Assembly (NCBI GenBank): GCA_019916065.1
Contig: CM034237.1
Span: 44,723,084-44,787,083, forward strand
Direction: 5' to 3'
DNA: 64,000 bases
Source: Vitellaria paradoxa
Lineage: Eukaryota > Streptophyta > Magnoliopsida > Ericales > Sapotaceae
Shown here: positions 1 through 11,400 of the stretch, in pieces
Layout of the letters: each line of letters opens with the position of its first letter
Position numbering within the stretch: the stretch's first letter is position 1
Translations under genes and position numbers: made by a program
The notes under the pieces: model-generated
Databases searched by the model: none
Told to the model about the DNA's origin: nothing
The model's input: the letters and a program-made list of their open reading frames with translations, nothing else

Positions 1-95
1 ATGTAAATTATACTTACAACGGTTCGATAAAACCGTCACCATAACCACTATTTTACTTAAATTAAAAATAGTTAAATATTAATGTGTGCACCACA

Positions 96-201
96 ATGAA
101 GTCTGTGTCGCAGTGGTAGGGATCTCAGATTCAGATCTTCAAGGTCTTAAGATCAAACCCCGTAGCGATACAGGTTTCATATATATATATATATATATAT
201 A
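96..201 (+). repeat. tRNA-derived SINE-like unit ending in (TA)n
   Basis: A short unit has an A-box-like segment near 108-120 (GTCGCAGTGGTAGG) and a B-box-like segment near 153-164 (AGATCAAACCCC), spaced as in a tRNA-derived SINE, followed by a (TA)n run at about 180-201. No convincing target-site duplication was found, so the boundaries are approximate. It is not a functional tRNA because no acceptor stem can be drawn. Confidence 0.4.
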
Positions 202-299
202 TTTATAAAATATTCATCAAGAGGAATTAAATATAATTAAATAATTCCAACACATCATTCATACATAAACAAGAGATATTGCTAATCATAATAAAATTT

Positions 300-660
300 G
301 GTAAAGGAGTTTAATCTAAATCCTCCTAGGATAATCATACTCCTATCCTCCTCTATCCCCAGCCTTGGGAATCAGTGACTTTACGGGCTTAGCATCCAAT
401 GCATACCAACGGTGTCACCTACCAAAAACCTAGCCGTCGCGATTAGCTATCTGACTAGCCAAGTCAGAAGGGAGCATCTCCCAAATAAAATGCATGTTCA
501 CATCCTCATCTAAAAGGCCATTTCTACCCACCTATCACCCCATTGCCAAAAATAACTTTGGCACCAAGTGCCTTAAATTTTTTTCTCACCCTTTTACGTT
601 CCCAAGAGTAATAAGACATTTTTTAATTACAACCGGTAATGTCCTCGGGCGATGAATCAA
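300..660 (-). other. unrecognised coding-like remnant, richer in GC than its surroundings
   Basis: The minus strand reads like decayed protein-coding sequence: stretches such as DEDVNMHFIWEMLPSDLASQ and KPVKSLIPKAGDRGG interrupted by stops. Base composition is closer to coding DNA than the flanking AT-rich sequence. I do not recognise the family. A transposon protein remnant is the most likely origin, given the neighbourhood. No intact ORF exists. Confidence 0.25.
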
Positions 661-924
661 AAGTGGGATTATTCAGTCACATGCAGTATATTTTTAAGTA
701 CTTTATCTAAATCCCTAATTCAATAATAATTATTAATAAATCAAAAATTTAATATAGTCACCAATATTATCATCACAAAGGTAGGTACTACATGTAAATT
801 AACAAGTAGCAAGTAGCTAGAAATAATTTAGAATTCAAATTAGTATTTTAGTTAATTATTTTGATAAGTTTTCTGTACTACCTTTGATAAGAATAAAATT
901 ATTTTTAATGCTATATTAATTAAG

Positions 925-1012
925 CCGAGGTTTGTAGCTTAGTGGGCGGGCGACCCTAATTGCGATTTGAAGTCGCGAGTTCGAACCTCATTGGCTGCGA
1001 TCTCAGTTTTTA
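925..1012 (+). repeat. tRNA-related SINE or pseudo-tRNA
   Basis: A perfect-looking A box (TAGCTTAGTGGG, about 935-946) is followed about 35 bp later by a B box (GAGTTCGAACCTC, about 978-990) and then an oligo-T run that could end pol III transcription. The putative acceptor ends do not pair well, so this is a SINE head or tRNA pseudogene and not a working tRNA gene. Confidence 0.4.
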
Positions 1013-1533
1013 CTTTTTTATTTTTATTTTATTTTATTATTTTATGGAATATAAAGATAGTAAATAGCTCTTTGGACTTATTTTTAGTTTTAGAAAAATT
1101 TATAAGTTTTATTTTATTCAAAGTAATTTGAATAAATTTCCAATTATAATCTTATTTATAACCAAACCCTTATCATGGGTTTTCGGCTTCAAGTTATCCA
1201 CAAATATCCATAGAATTATTCCAATATTTAGGAAGATATTAAATAAGTTTCATTAAATTTACTTAATCATAAAAATATAGTTATATAACTTGCTAGGTAG
1301 ACAAAATAATGCCTAAAAGAATCAATTAAAATAAATCAAATTTATTTAAGGAATACCAGATGAGAAAAAAATAAGTCCATTGTTTCATTTGGGCATTTTT
1401 ATCAAATACTTGGTTCTAATTAGCCATTTTAGTTTGAATAAGTCATCCAACTATTTATGATGAAACTGATTGTCTAAGTCAGTTATCATAAATATTAGAG
1501 TGTCAAATGATACATAATATCCAGTTTAAAATA

Positions 1534-2373
1534 ATTTTATATCAATTGGAAATAACTTAGTAGAATCAACTTAACAGTCCACTTTAGTATTATATCAAAT
1601 AATATAAGTGTTTTACTATATCAGGCCCTGTGAACAAAATTACACATCAATAGAAATTATTAACATGATAATAATTAACAGAAGGTAATTGGAAATTTAA
1701 ATAAATCTTTAAATATAATATTCTAAAAAAATTCAAACAAGCATCAATTAAAGGCTAAACAGAGACAACAGGTTAAAAGAAAATTTATATAAAATAAAGC
1801 AGAACTCCAATATCTATAAACTTTATATTTGTGAAAACTAGACTTTTAGACCTACAACTTTCATGTTTTATACTTTTTAAAATTCTAAGGTCTAAAGGTG
1901 CAAAAATAGCCTTGAATTAAGTTTGTTCAGAAAATACAGTTTTACACGTGCTCAGTATTTTGGGCATAACTTGTGACATTTTATATCAATTGGAAATAAC
2001 TTAGTAGAATCAACTTAACAGTCCACTTTAGTATTATATCAAATAATATAAGTGTTTTACTATATCAGGCCCTGTGAACAAAATTACACATCAATAGAAA
2101 TTATTAACATGATAATAATTAACAGAAGGTAATTGGAAATTTAAATAAATCTTTAAATATAATATTCTAAAAAAATTCAAACAAGCATCAATTAAAGGCT
2201 AAACAGAGACAACAGGTTAAAAGAAAATTTATATAAAATAAAGCAGAACTCCAATATCTATAAACTTTATATTTGTGAAAACTAGACTTTTAGACCTACA
2301 ACTTTCATGTTTTACACTTTTTAAAATTCTAAGGTCTAAAGGTGCAAAAATAGCCTTGAATTAAGTTTGTTCA
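1534..2373. repeat. tandem duplication, 444-bp period
   Basis: Positions 1534-1929 (396 bp) are repeated at 1978-2373. By eye I see only one difference (TTTTATAC versus TTTTACAC). The copies are separated by a 48-bp segment present once. Near-identity implies a recent local duplication inside the LTR-like block. Confidence 0.85.
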
Positions 2374-3879
2374 CAAATCGAATTGATGCAATTTGTTTTG
2401 GATTGGAAAGAAAACTGAAAGGGCTACAACTTTTATGTTTTAGCCGAAGCCTAATTCCACCGTTTTAGGGGTCAGAAGCACATTAGAAGTTACAAATAGA
2501 AAGTTGTAAGTATACTGAGTTACATCAGTGGCTTCCCTACCCCCAATATACGGGTATTTATTTTTATCACAATCAAGTTTCATACTTTAAACCCAAAAAA
2601 GGCATCAAATATATTTTAGGAGGTTCGTCATTCTACCTCAATGAAGATATTGGTGACCAAACCTGTGAAGGAAAAAAGAGTTGAGCTTTGAACACCACCC
2701 AATTGAAAAATTCCAAACCTTTCTTCTTCCTCCAAACAACACCAAATGTCCAACCACACTTGATAAAAAAATATATTTTTTTTTCTCTTATTTTTTTTTC
2801 TCTTTGAAGGCACACAAATTTATAGGGAGTATAAAGGAAGTGTCGGTAGAGAAAAATAAGCTCCATTTCCTAGACTTGAAAGGCACTTAAAGTAGTATTA
2901 TGCATTAGGTAGTATAATCCAAATAATCGAGCTTAGCCTTTTTGACTATCTAACCACATAATTTAAGATAGGTGTTGGAGGATGGATGAGAATGGGTGGC
3001 ATGATCTAGGAATCATGCTAGCTTGTTGACAAATTAAACAAAATGCTTTAAATCATGCTAGCTAAATTATTTGGAAGAATGCTTTAAAGTCATCAATATA
3101 GGGTCTTCTTTTTGTCTAATTAGCCAAATAATTTGAGAGATTGTGAGAGATGTATGGAAGAAAGGATGGATGGAAATAAAATTTGCCGGGAAATAATTTA
3201 GAGCTACTATTCATGAGTCAACTCAGTGAGTGATAAAGTGAGTTGAGATGAGTCAAAGAAAATGGTTGACCCATGGGTTAATGGAATAGGTAATTGGGCT
3301 AGGAAGTGTTTGGATAAAAATTTTAGAAATTCTACATCAAACTTCCACATAGGGTGAAATTAAATCCGAAAATCTTTCTAACTAATTTTATCATTCCAAA
3401 AATTTTCAAATCCTTAATTTTCTAGATTTTTACTATAACAAATATCACCACACACTTAAGCAAATTAATTAAGAAAAAAAAATTTTCAGGTTATTATAGT
3501 TCTTCCCTTTACTTTATAAATTTTATGAAGTGTGAATGTGTTTCGCGCCTAAGTTTCATGTTGCCCTTCCATAAAAACATTCTCATACAAGATTTATCAA
3601 ATAAATATCATGCAACCATATTCAGGAATATATATGCAGCTAGCTTGATAAACAAAATTTTATATCAAGCATGCCATGACAAAGAAGGATTCAAGACATA
3701 AATTTTGATAATTCATGAAAAATAGAAAATAAAATATTTTATACTAATTCAAAAGCCTAAAATACTTATAATTAACTCCAGTTTCATAAAAACAAAATTT
3801 AAAATTTATTCATAAAGTCATAAAATACATATTTTAAAAATACCAAATGGGTATTTCTGTTAGAACCATACAGAACATC

Positions 3880-4570
3880 TCATTTTCACGATTTTTTATA
3901 AAATCCATTTTAAATCTAAAAATTTTTAAATTTTTACAGACAGCTCATTCATATATCTAGTTTAACATATACAAATTTCAAAAATTATATCAACTTTTAT
4001 TTATACCTTTATACCAAATATCTGACTATTGTCAGTATGGCAATGTAAACCAAACAGCCAAGTTTCAATATTTTTATAAAATAAATTATTACTCAAAAAT
4101 TTATAAAAAATCTACTGTAGAATCCATAACATGTCTAGTTTCATATATAAAATGTTTAGAAATTAATTTAATCTCTAGGTATCATTTTTATGCCAAAAAT
4201 CAAACTCCTGTTAGCACAGTAATTTAAAACCAACAGTCAAATTTCACGATTTTTGTAAAATCTAACTCAAAAATATATGAAATTTTTAGTAGATACTATT
4301 TTGGATATGCACTCACATATATAAAAATATAGAAAATTAATTCAACCTCTAAGTATGAATTTCATATAAAAACAGTGTGCTGATCCTAGTATAAAAATCC
4401 CAACCAATTAGTCAAGTTTGACTATTTTTAATAAATTCATTTCAACTCCAAAAATTATGAAATTTTTACAGAAAACTCATCTACATGTCTAATTTAACAT
4501 ATAAAAATTTAAAGAATTAAATCAATCTCTAAGTATGATTTGATGGAAAAATAGTGTACCCATTTCAGTG
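3880..4570. repeat. degenerate tandem repeats of about 180 bp
   Basis: About four diverged units share the order: 'AGTCAAGTTT..' segment, 'CAACTCCAAAAATTATGAAATTTTTA', 'CATGTCTAGTTTAACATATA', 'AATTAATTCAACCTCTAAGTATGA'-like segments (near 3900-4010, 4070-4190, 4240-4360 and 4420-4545). They lie within the LTR-like block. The units are too diverged to set exact borders by eye. Confidence 0.45.
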
Positions 4571-4632
4571 TAAAAGTTTTAGAATTTCACATAATCAAGA
4601 ATCAATTCATAGAACAAGTTTTTCATCTCTTG

Positions 4633-4660
4633 CACACACACACACACACACATATATATA
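4633..4660. repeat. (CA)n(TA)n microsatellite
   Basis: An uninterrupted CA dinucleotide run passes directly into a TA run. Confidence 0.9.
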
Positions 4661-5805
4661 CATGAGATGATAAAAAAAATATATCAAATAAACACAATCT
4701 CACCTATCTCACTACACACGTAGACGATCGCTGTGTAAATCAATCAACACTAACTCAAGTTGGCCTTAAACACGATCCAGTAATCCTCTTTGAAATGGCA
4801 ATTACGTGTTTTCTATAAATCTCTCAAAGATCTTTATTAACGTACAACCGATAGTATGATCTCTCTCTCCCCCTCCCTCTTAAATTCGAAAGGCCAAAAT
4901 GAAAAATGCAGAATTATCTTGGTAGAATATCATAGATGGTGAAGATTTTAAACAACCTAAGAGTCTCTCTTTTACTCGCTCCTACAAGCACCTAAAATAA
5001 ATCTCCCATTAATATCTTCCACACTCTAACACTAAATTCACTTTAAACCGTAACCCTTTGACCTCCCTCATCAATATTACTTCTCAGCCACCTCTTACAT
5101 CCAATGGAAAAACACAGCACATAATATATATACATACATTGCATTGTTAGCACACACACAAATACAAATAAACAAAAAATTAATGTAAGCACACTTAATG
5201 CATGATATACGTAATTACTTTAAAATCTTAGTTCTAAATACAATTTTAAATGGCACAAAAAAATCTGAAATTAAATGTAAATAATTCTAAAATTAAATTA
5301 AATCACAAAAATTTGGGTCTTTACACTATTATATATAGAATTTCATACGGTAGGAAAACTACTGAAATTATATTCTTAGGCTGTGTTTGGAATAAGGATT
5401 TGATGAGAGGAAAGAAAACATAAAGAGAAAAAAAAGTAGGAGATAAAGGAAGAAAACAAACAATAAAAAAAAAAAAAGAAGTAGGGGATGAAGAAAAGAA
5501 ACAAACAATCCCAAATATATATATTTGTCTGAATGAATTTAAAAAATATAGTAAAATAAAAAAATTCATTAATATATTAATTTTTTAATATAATTAATTT
5601 TAATTTTTAAATTACATACTTTTTTATTTTTTATTACAATCTAAATAAGTAAAAAAAATTTAAACCTTTATTTTTTTTAGTTTTCTCCTAACAAATTCTT
5701 GATCAAATAAAGTTTGTGAGTTTCACAATAAATTTGCTCATAAGACAAATTATTGATCCAAACTAAATTTTCGCCAGTGGCTCCAACTTTTATTAAAATA
5801 TCAAG

Positions 5806-5858
5806 AAATAGTATTTTAAGTTTTTTTTTTTTTTGGTAATTAAATAGTATTTTAAGTT
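5806..5858 (-). repeat. micro-retroinsertion: oligo-T plus GGTAATT with 17-bp direct repeats
   Basis: The 17-mer AAATAGTATTTTAAGTT occurs exactly at 5806-5822 and 5842-5858. Between them lie 12 T and GGTAATT (5823-5841). In minus orientation this is AATTACC followed by poly(A), flanked by a perfect target-site duplication. That is the pattern expected of a retroposed insert truncated almost to its tail. Confidence 0.7.
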
Positions 5859-6943
5859 GGGTAAGACTATTTCATTGAAAAATATCCAATGCACCAGTTG
5901 TCAGGCTAGCGTGTATTTGCGGAAGGGCAAGGAAGGAAGGTTGGATAATGGTTGACTTGGGTGCCGAAATTTATTTTTTTGAAGTTGTAGTTTCTAAGTA
6001 TACTAATTGTGTTAATAAAAAAAATTAAAAAATTCATATCTGTTTTAAAAAAATAAAAAAATAAAAAATAACTTTTTTATTACTTTTTTTCTAAAACTAC
6101 GTGATTTTTTAATTATTTTAGAATTTTTTTACAAATATAATTAATACGCACAAAATTATAATTTCTAAAAAGAATATGAAACTTTGATAAAAACCAAGTA
6201 AAAAAGAAAAACTACAAAAACTAAAAGAAAATAACTTCTGATTCTCAAACGGAACCTCACATTGTGCTTGGGAACCAAAAAGCAATTCGCTTTTTTTTAA
6301 TATTTTTTTTTCATTTTATATGCTTTTTTAATTAAAGTTTAATTTTTTTTAAAAGTTATAACTTTTAAATATGTTAATCACATTTATAAAAAAAATTATG
6401 TCCATTTAAGTAAAAGTTAAAAAAATAAAACTAAAAATTAGTTATTTTCTTTTTTTTTTAAATAGATAGATTTTACTCAAATGACGTGAATTTTTTGTTT
6501 TGTTTTGTTTTGTTTCTTTTTTTTTTTACGAATGTGATTAACACGTCTAAAAATTATAGTTTAAAAAATCAAGTTGTGATAAAAAAAAATTTAAAAAAAA
6601 AACTAAAAATCAACTTTTTCGTATCCAAACCAAGCCTAAGTTTAATGGTCCCACAAAAGATATATATTTTTTTATTTTTCCCCTTTCTTCTTCCTAAGTT
6701 TTGGTTTGAGATTGTATATCCCCCAAAATAAAGTCCTATATTGTATATTTTTATGCCGAATTAGTTTCTCAGTAATATCCAAGTGTTCAATATTAACTAT
6801 TGTCAAACCATATATGTCATTCTACTCTTCATACAACCAATCTACTGTGCGGAATCCATATAAACTTTAACAATAGGGAAGAATATATGTAAATAAAAAT
6901 AATTACATAATAACATAATATTTACATAGTTTGACAAATTGTC

Positions 6944-7072
6944 TAAGTTCATAGATAAGGTATATCTAGTTTTCTAATAGCAACCTCCAATAGTGGAGTA
7001 AGAATTAAGAGTTCATAGATAAGGTATACCTAATTTTTTAATAGTAACCTTCAATAGTGGAGTAAGAATTGC
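6944..7072. repeat. tandem duplication of about 64 bp
   Basis: Two adjacent units begin GTTCATAGATAAGGTATA and end TAGTGGAGTAAGAATT, with a few substitutions between them (AGCAACCTCCAATAG versus AGTAACCTTCAATAG). No function is suggested. Confidence 0.8.
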
Positions 7073-7154
7073 AAAAATGGAATGAACAAGCTTAAAGAAA
7101 TAGTTAGCAAAATCCTTCTCACCTTATTTTTCATTTTTTTTTCTCTCACAAACC

Positions 7155-8052
7155 TAGAGATGTAAATGGGTAAGGTACCCGCCTAATTAATTAATCCCAT
7201 TACCAAACCCGTTTATTTTTTACTTACCATTACCATCTTAAACCCATTTATGTTTTTAGTTGAAATCTCAAACTCGTCTCATCTCAAACTCATGAAACCT
7301 ATCCCAAACTCGTAAAACCCGTTTATGTTCAATTTGTCAAAATTACCTCTTAAGCATTTGTTAAGTATCCAATATGAGATAAAAAATAAAAAAATTAGTA
7401 AGTGAAAAAAATATTTAATTTATTAAATTGAACAAATTCATTGGTTAAATTACCTCTAAGTTTTTTTTTTTTTTTTGAAAGGTAAAAGAAATATAATACA
7501 AATAGTATAAATAAATATACAAATACATAGGGCCATACGGCTGGAACAGTATAATAGGAATCATAGTTTATAAAGAACTTCCGAACCCAATATGGAAGTT
7601 GGAACAATCCATAACATGTGAAAATAACACATAACAAATCATAAATTAAACAAGTCCAAATGAATTATCCCAACAAAGGTAAGAACAACTGCCAACAAAG
7701 CACAAATGACATTGACTTAAAAAGTTCAAAAATTTCATTTTAGGGATAAAATTGTATGTAAATATATAAATATATATTTTATTTTATTTTATTACATGGG
7801 TACTTTACGGGTACCCTACAGGTATTAGGTATCAGGTATCCTATAAGTATAAACGGATATCGGGTACCCTATAAGTATAAACGGATATTGGGTATCGGGT
7901 ATCAGGTACCCTACAGACAAATCCTAAACCCACACCGGTATTAAATTTTAATCCCAAACCCGTCCCAATCCTATTAGGGTATTTCCCAATAGGTTTTTAT
8001 TGGATTCAGTCAAATCGGGTACCCTCGTATACCCGTCCTATTGACATCCCTA
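7155..8052. mobile_element. non-autonomous hAT-type element with 8-bp TSD
   Basis: Inverted ends TAGAGATGTAAATGGGTAAG (7155) and, from the minus strand at 8052, TAGGGATGTCAATAGGACGG are flanked by CACAAACC (7147-7154) and CGCAAACC (8053-8060), an 8-bp duplication with one mismatch. Eight-bp TSDs are characteristic of hAT transposons. Subterminal regions are rich in GGGTACCC/GGTATC(G/A)GGTA motifs. No transposase ORF is present. A T16 tract at about 7461-7476 followed by roughly 270 bp may be a further retroposed insert inside. Confidence 0.75.
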
Positions 8053-8129
8053 CGCAAACCCTAATATATAGAATATGTATAATATGTCCTTTTACATAAG
8101 AAACGAGAATACTACTTAAATTGATTCTT

Positions 8130-8393
8130 CTGGTACGTGGAAGTCCGCAGCCGCTACCCCGTACTGGGGTGTGCACAGGGCGAAGCACGCTCCAGGACCC
8201 TAGCCGGCAAAGGCCCCTGGAGAGTTAACCAGCCTAGGCAAGCCCTGGCTGACCGGCACGACCGAGAGGAGGCCATTAGACACCCGCCATTACAGCGGTA
8301 ACCCACCCCCCCGTGGGGGAGTCGAACCCGGAACCTCGAGAGGCCCAAGCTCTAAGGCGAGCCCGACTTCCACTCGGCCACCCCCGAAGGGGG
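8130..8393 (-). mobile_element. tRNA-derived SINE with perfect 17-bp TSD
   Basis: The 17-mer TACTTAAATTGATTCTT flanks the unit exactly (8113-8129 and 8394-8410). On the minus strand the 5' part has a Ser/Leu-tRNA-like A box (GGTGGCCGAGTGGAAG) and a B box (GGGTTCGACTCCC), followed by a GC-rich body ending CTTCCACGTACCAG. There is no poly(A) tail. The 264-bp unit is strikingly GC-rich compared with the AT-rich surroundings. Several short ORFs here on the minus strand are by-products of its composition. Confidence 0.88.
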
Positions 8394-8410
8394 TACTTAA
8401 ATTGATTCTT

Positions 8411-11400
8411 GATTCTGTAAACAGTCGTAATAAAACATAAATAACGTCGTTCACTAGGATGAGTTTTCCCATGCGCTCGTTTGTAATACTGTGATATCTT
8501 TGTATTTTTCAAGCAATATCCAACGAGCTTGCTAGCAACTGTTTTAGTGATCTGAGGCTTTTATATGTCTTTGGCATTTTCAACAACTTCTAGTAAGATT
8601 GTCTACAATCAATGAACATGTACAATATCTGCGAAACCAATATACGTATAACAAAATAGGATATGAGCCACAACTTTAACACAATCAAATAAAAGAAATA
8701 ATCATACATAAAAAATTAATCCTATATATTATAGAGTTGGGAGAGCTGACATAGTAATGCTATGTCAACTCCGTAAAGTAATCATAACCGTTGAATTAAA
8801 ATTTAACAGTTTAAATGCATTCCTATTTTATTTGAATTAAAATAGTATGTATACATCTGTACCATTAGATCCAAATACATTCCCATTTATTTAAATTAAT
8901 CCTATATATTATGGATAAATACTATGACATAGCGTGGAGGCATTTAGCATGATCTCATTTCGAGTATGAGACAGATTTGTTACAAAATTCGCAAGAACAC
9001 AAATAACATGAGTTCTAAAAATTCTATTAAATATTATTAATCGAGTAATTAAATTTGGGATTACAAACTCAATATATATTAGTAAAATAACACTGACATA
9101 TTCTGAATTATATTTGATTTCTTAAATCTCTAATGAGATTTTTTGTTCAAATAAAAAATTCCTACCAAAATAGGATTTTTTTATATAAAATAGGAAAGTG
9201 ACTTTATTAAACTTAAGTTAAACCTAAACTTAAATTCTAAAAATAAAAATAAATAAAATAAATTTTGTGAATTGATAATATAATTAGATACCGATAAGCG
9301 TATAGACTTCTAACAATAATCAACGATTAAAATTTAATTATATTAACTAATGATAAATAATAAAAAGTTGCATAAGTTAAAATAACTTTAAGTATGTAAT
9401 TATTTTCATGCTTTGAATATAATTACTAATAATAATTGTTTTTCATAAATTAGTAGTAATTTAATAATTTTTAAGAATGGATAAATCAATTAGTTATTAA
9501 TTTGGTCGAGTAGTTATTTAATTATTAAATTTTAAGGATATAGAATCCTAGTGATACTTAATGAACAAAATTTACCTATATTAATTTATAATAAATAAGA
9601 AAAAGATGAAATAATTAAAATAATTAAAATTATTTAACTATTTATATGGTTAACCATTATTATATGTTTTGGATACAATTATTGTCAATAATAATAGGTT
9701 TTAATAAATTAGAAATGATTTAGTAATTTTTAAGAATTAATAATTTAATTGAATAATTGATATAAATATTAATTAGTTAATAAATTTTAAGCATATAAAA
9801 TTTTAATTGAATGATTAAAATTTACTATAACTCATTACCAAATCGGCATGATCAATTATCGAAGATGTGATAGCAATCTACCAACAGTGTCCAGATACGA
9901 AGAATCTGCTTTAGGTGTGTTTTGCGCGCAAAAAATAAAAAAAAAAATACTGAAAAATTTTAAAAAATTTTTAAAATTATTATTTTTTATGTTACTATAC
10001 AAATTATGAATTTATAAATTATCTCAAATTATTTTATTTTATTATCTTAAATTATTTTATTTTATCTCACTTTTGTCACAAGGACAAATTTTGAGGACCA
10101 TCACTTTATTTATTTTTTTATTTTTTTTGCCTCAGATTCCCAGCTGCCTAAGGCTATTTTGGCTGAGTTAGATTCTCCCCCCGCAAAATTCCCAGTTGTG
10201 ATGATAATTTAAATCTCGTGCATGGTATTTATGAATTGTTAGATTAAATAAAAAAATAAATTTAGAAACTTTTAGTAAAAAAATTTTTAATTTATTTTTT
10301 TATAAATCTTTTAATATTAATTTAATAATTCATAAAATTAATGTCAGGAAACCAACGTCGAGTAAAATTCTCAGTCTCAACCTAGGAAAGAAATCAGTAA
10401 AAATAAAAAAAGTTTTCACTTCCACCTATATACCCTTTTCAGCCACATGCACGACAACGTTGAGAACGCGTGGTTGCCATTCCAACGATAGAGATTTTCC
10501 TCGTTATTTTTCCAAAGTTTCTCGCCTAACTTCCCAGACGAATACGTATGCAGACGCAAATATAGATATACCAGTGGTTAAATCCGTGCAAATTGTATAA
10601 ATTTATCATATTATATATTTATTTTAATTTTAATTAAATTTTATATTAATAATCACTTAAAAATATTTTTATTAAAGTATATATAAAAATAGTTAAGCAG
10701 TTAAATAAAAATTTAATATATAATTAATTTATTTTTACTAATTAAAATATCATATAATAAATAAGTTATTATTATCGCTTAATTATATTCACTGATAATA
10801 TAAAAGACTTGAAATATTATATCAAATTAGATATGTAAAATAATACAAATTTTAAAATTAATTTATTACATTATTTTTATTTTCTTTTTTATTAGTAAAA
10901 TTTATTAATTATATTTTTATTTGATCCCAATTATCAAAATAGAATAAGATAAGATGGTGATAATATTTGATTTGAATTACAATTTTAAATTTATATGATA
11001 AAATAATTTAATTATTATTAAAATATAAAATATAAGAATCATAAAATTATTTATAATTCATGTGCTGTCAAATAATAATTTATCTTTTATTTATTTAATA
11101 AAATTATGTTTATATTACGATGAACGTTATGATAAATTATAATTAGAATAAATGGTAAATTAGATAAAAATTTAAATATATTTAATGTTATAATTCATAA
11201 TTTTATATTTTTAAATTTATAATATTATATTTAGCAAAATATATTTTAAAATAATACATTCTATTTATCTAAATAAAATGTAAAACTAAAATTTAAAATA
11301 AATTCATAAAATTATATTTAGTAAAAAAAATTTTTAAATAATCCATTTTAGCTATCTAAATAAAATGTATAATTAAAATTTAAAATAAATTCATGGAATT

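Larger units (their letters stand above)
1534..5325 (-). mobile_element. long LTR-like block (possibly a gypsy/Tekay-type LTR), minus orientation
   Basis: Read on the minus strand, the right edge starts TGTAAAGACCCAAAT at 5325. This is the kind of start seen in long LTRs of Tekay/Del-type Ty3/gypsy elements, which commonly run 3-4 kb (family knowledge). Inside are a TATA-like box (CCCTATAAATTTG on the minus strand, about 2816-2830) and a segment near 2395-2440 that also occurs near 51540-51580 in another retroelement fragment (AAAGAAAACT.AAAGGGCTACAACTTT). No protein-coding retroelement sequence is attached, so a solo or truncated LTR is inferred. The left boundary and TSD were not identified. 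Confidence 0.4.
5326..7154. other. intergenic AT-rich DNA with MITE-like fragments
   Basis: No gene is visible. The stretch contains A/T homopolymer tracts and segments of the type TTTGGA..CAAACNGAACC (near 5385-5520 and 5960-6250), which resemble ends of AT-rich MITEs. It also holds a micro-insertion with direct repeats at 5806-5858. A 60-odd-bp tandem duplication starts at 6944, with each unit ending in AATAGTGGAGTAAGAATT. Confidence 0.5.

Noticed and set aside
925..1012. Functional tRNA gene
   Set aside because: Promoter boxes are good but the ends do not pair into an acceptor stem.
2628..2890. Short ORFs on both strands
   Set aside because: Poly-Lys/poly-Phe runs from A/T tracts within the LTR-like block.
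8330..8393. Possible tRNA-Ser/Leu gene on the minus strand
   Set aside because: A and B boxes are present, but no acceptor or anticodon stem fits and the unit is bounded by a 17-bp TSD with an extra body, so it is a SINE.
8006..8512. Cluster of overlapping minus-strand ORFs of 60-78 codons
   Set aside because: They fall in the GC-rich SINE and lack stops because of its composition; they cross its TSDs.
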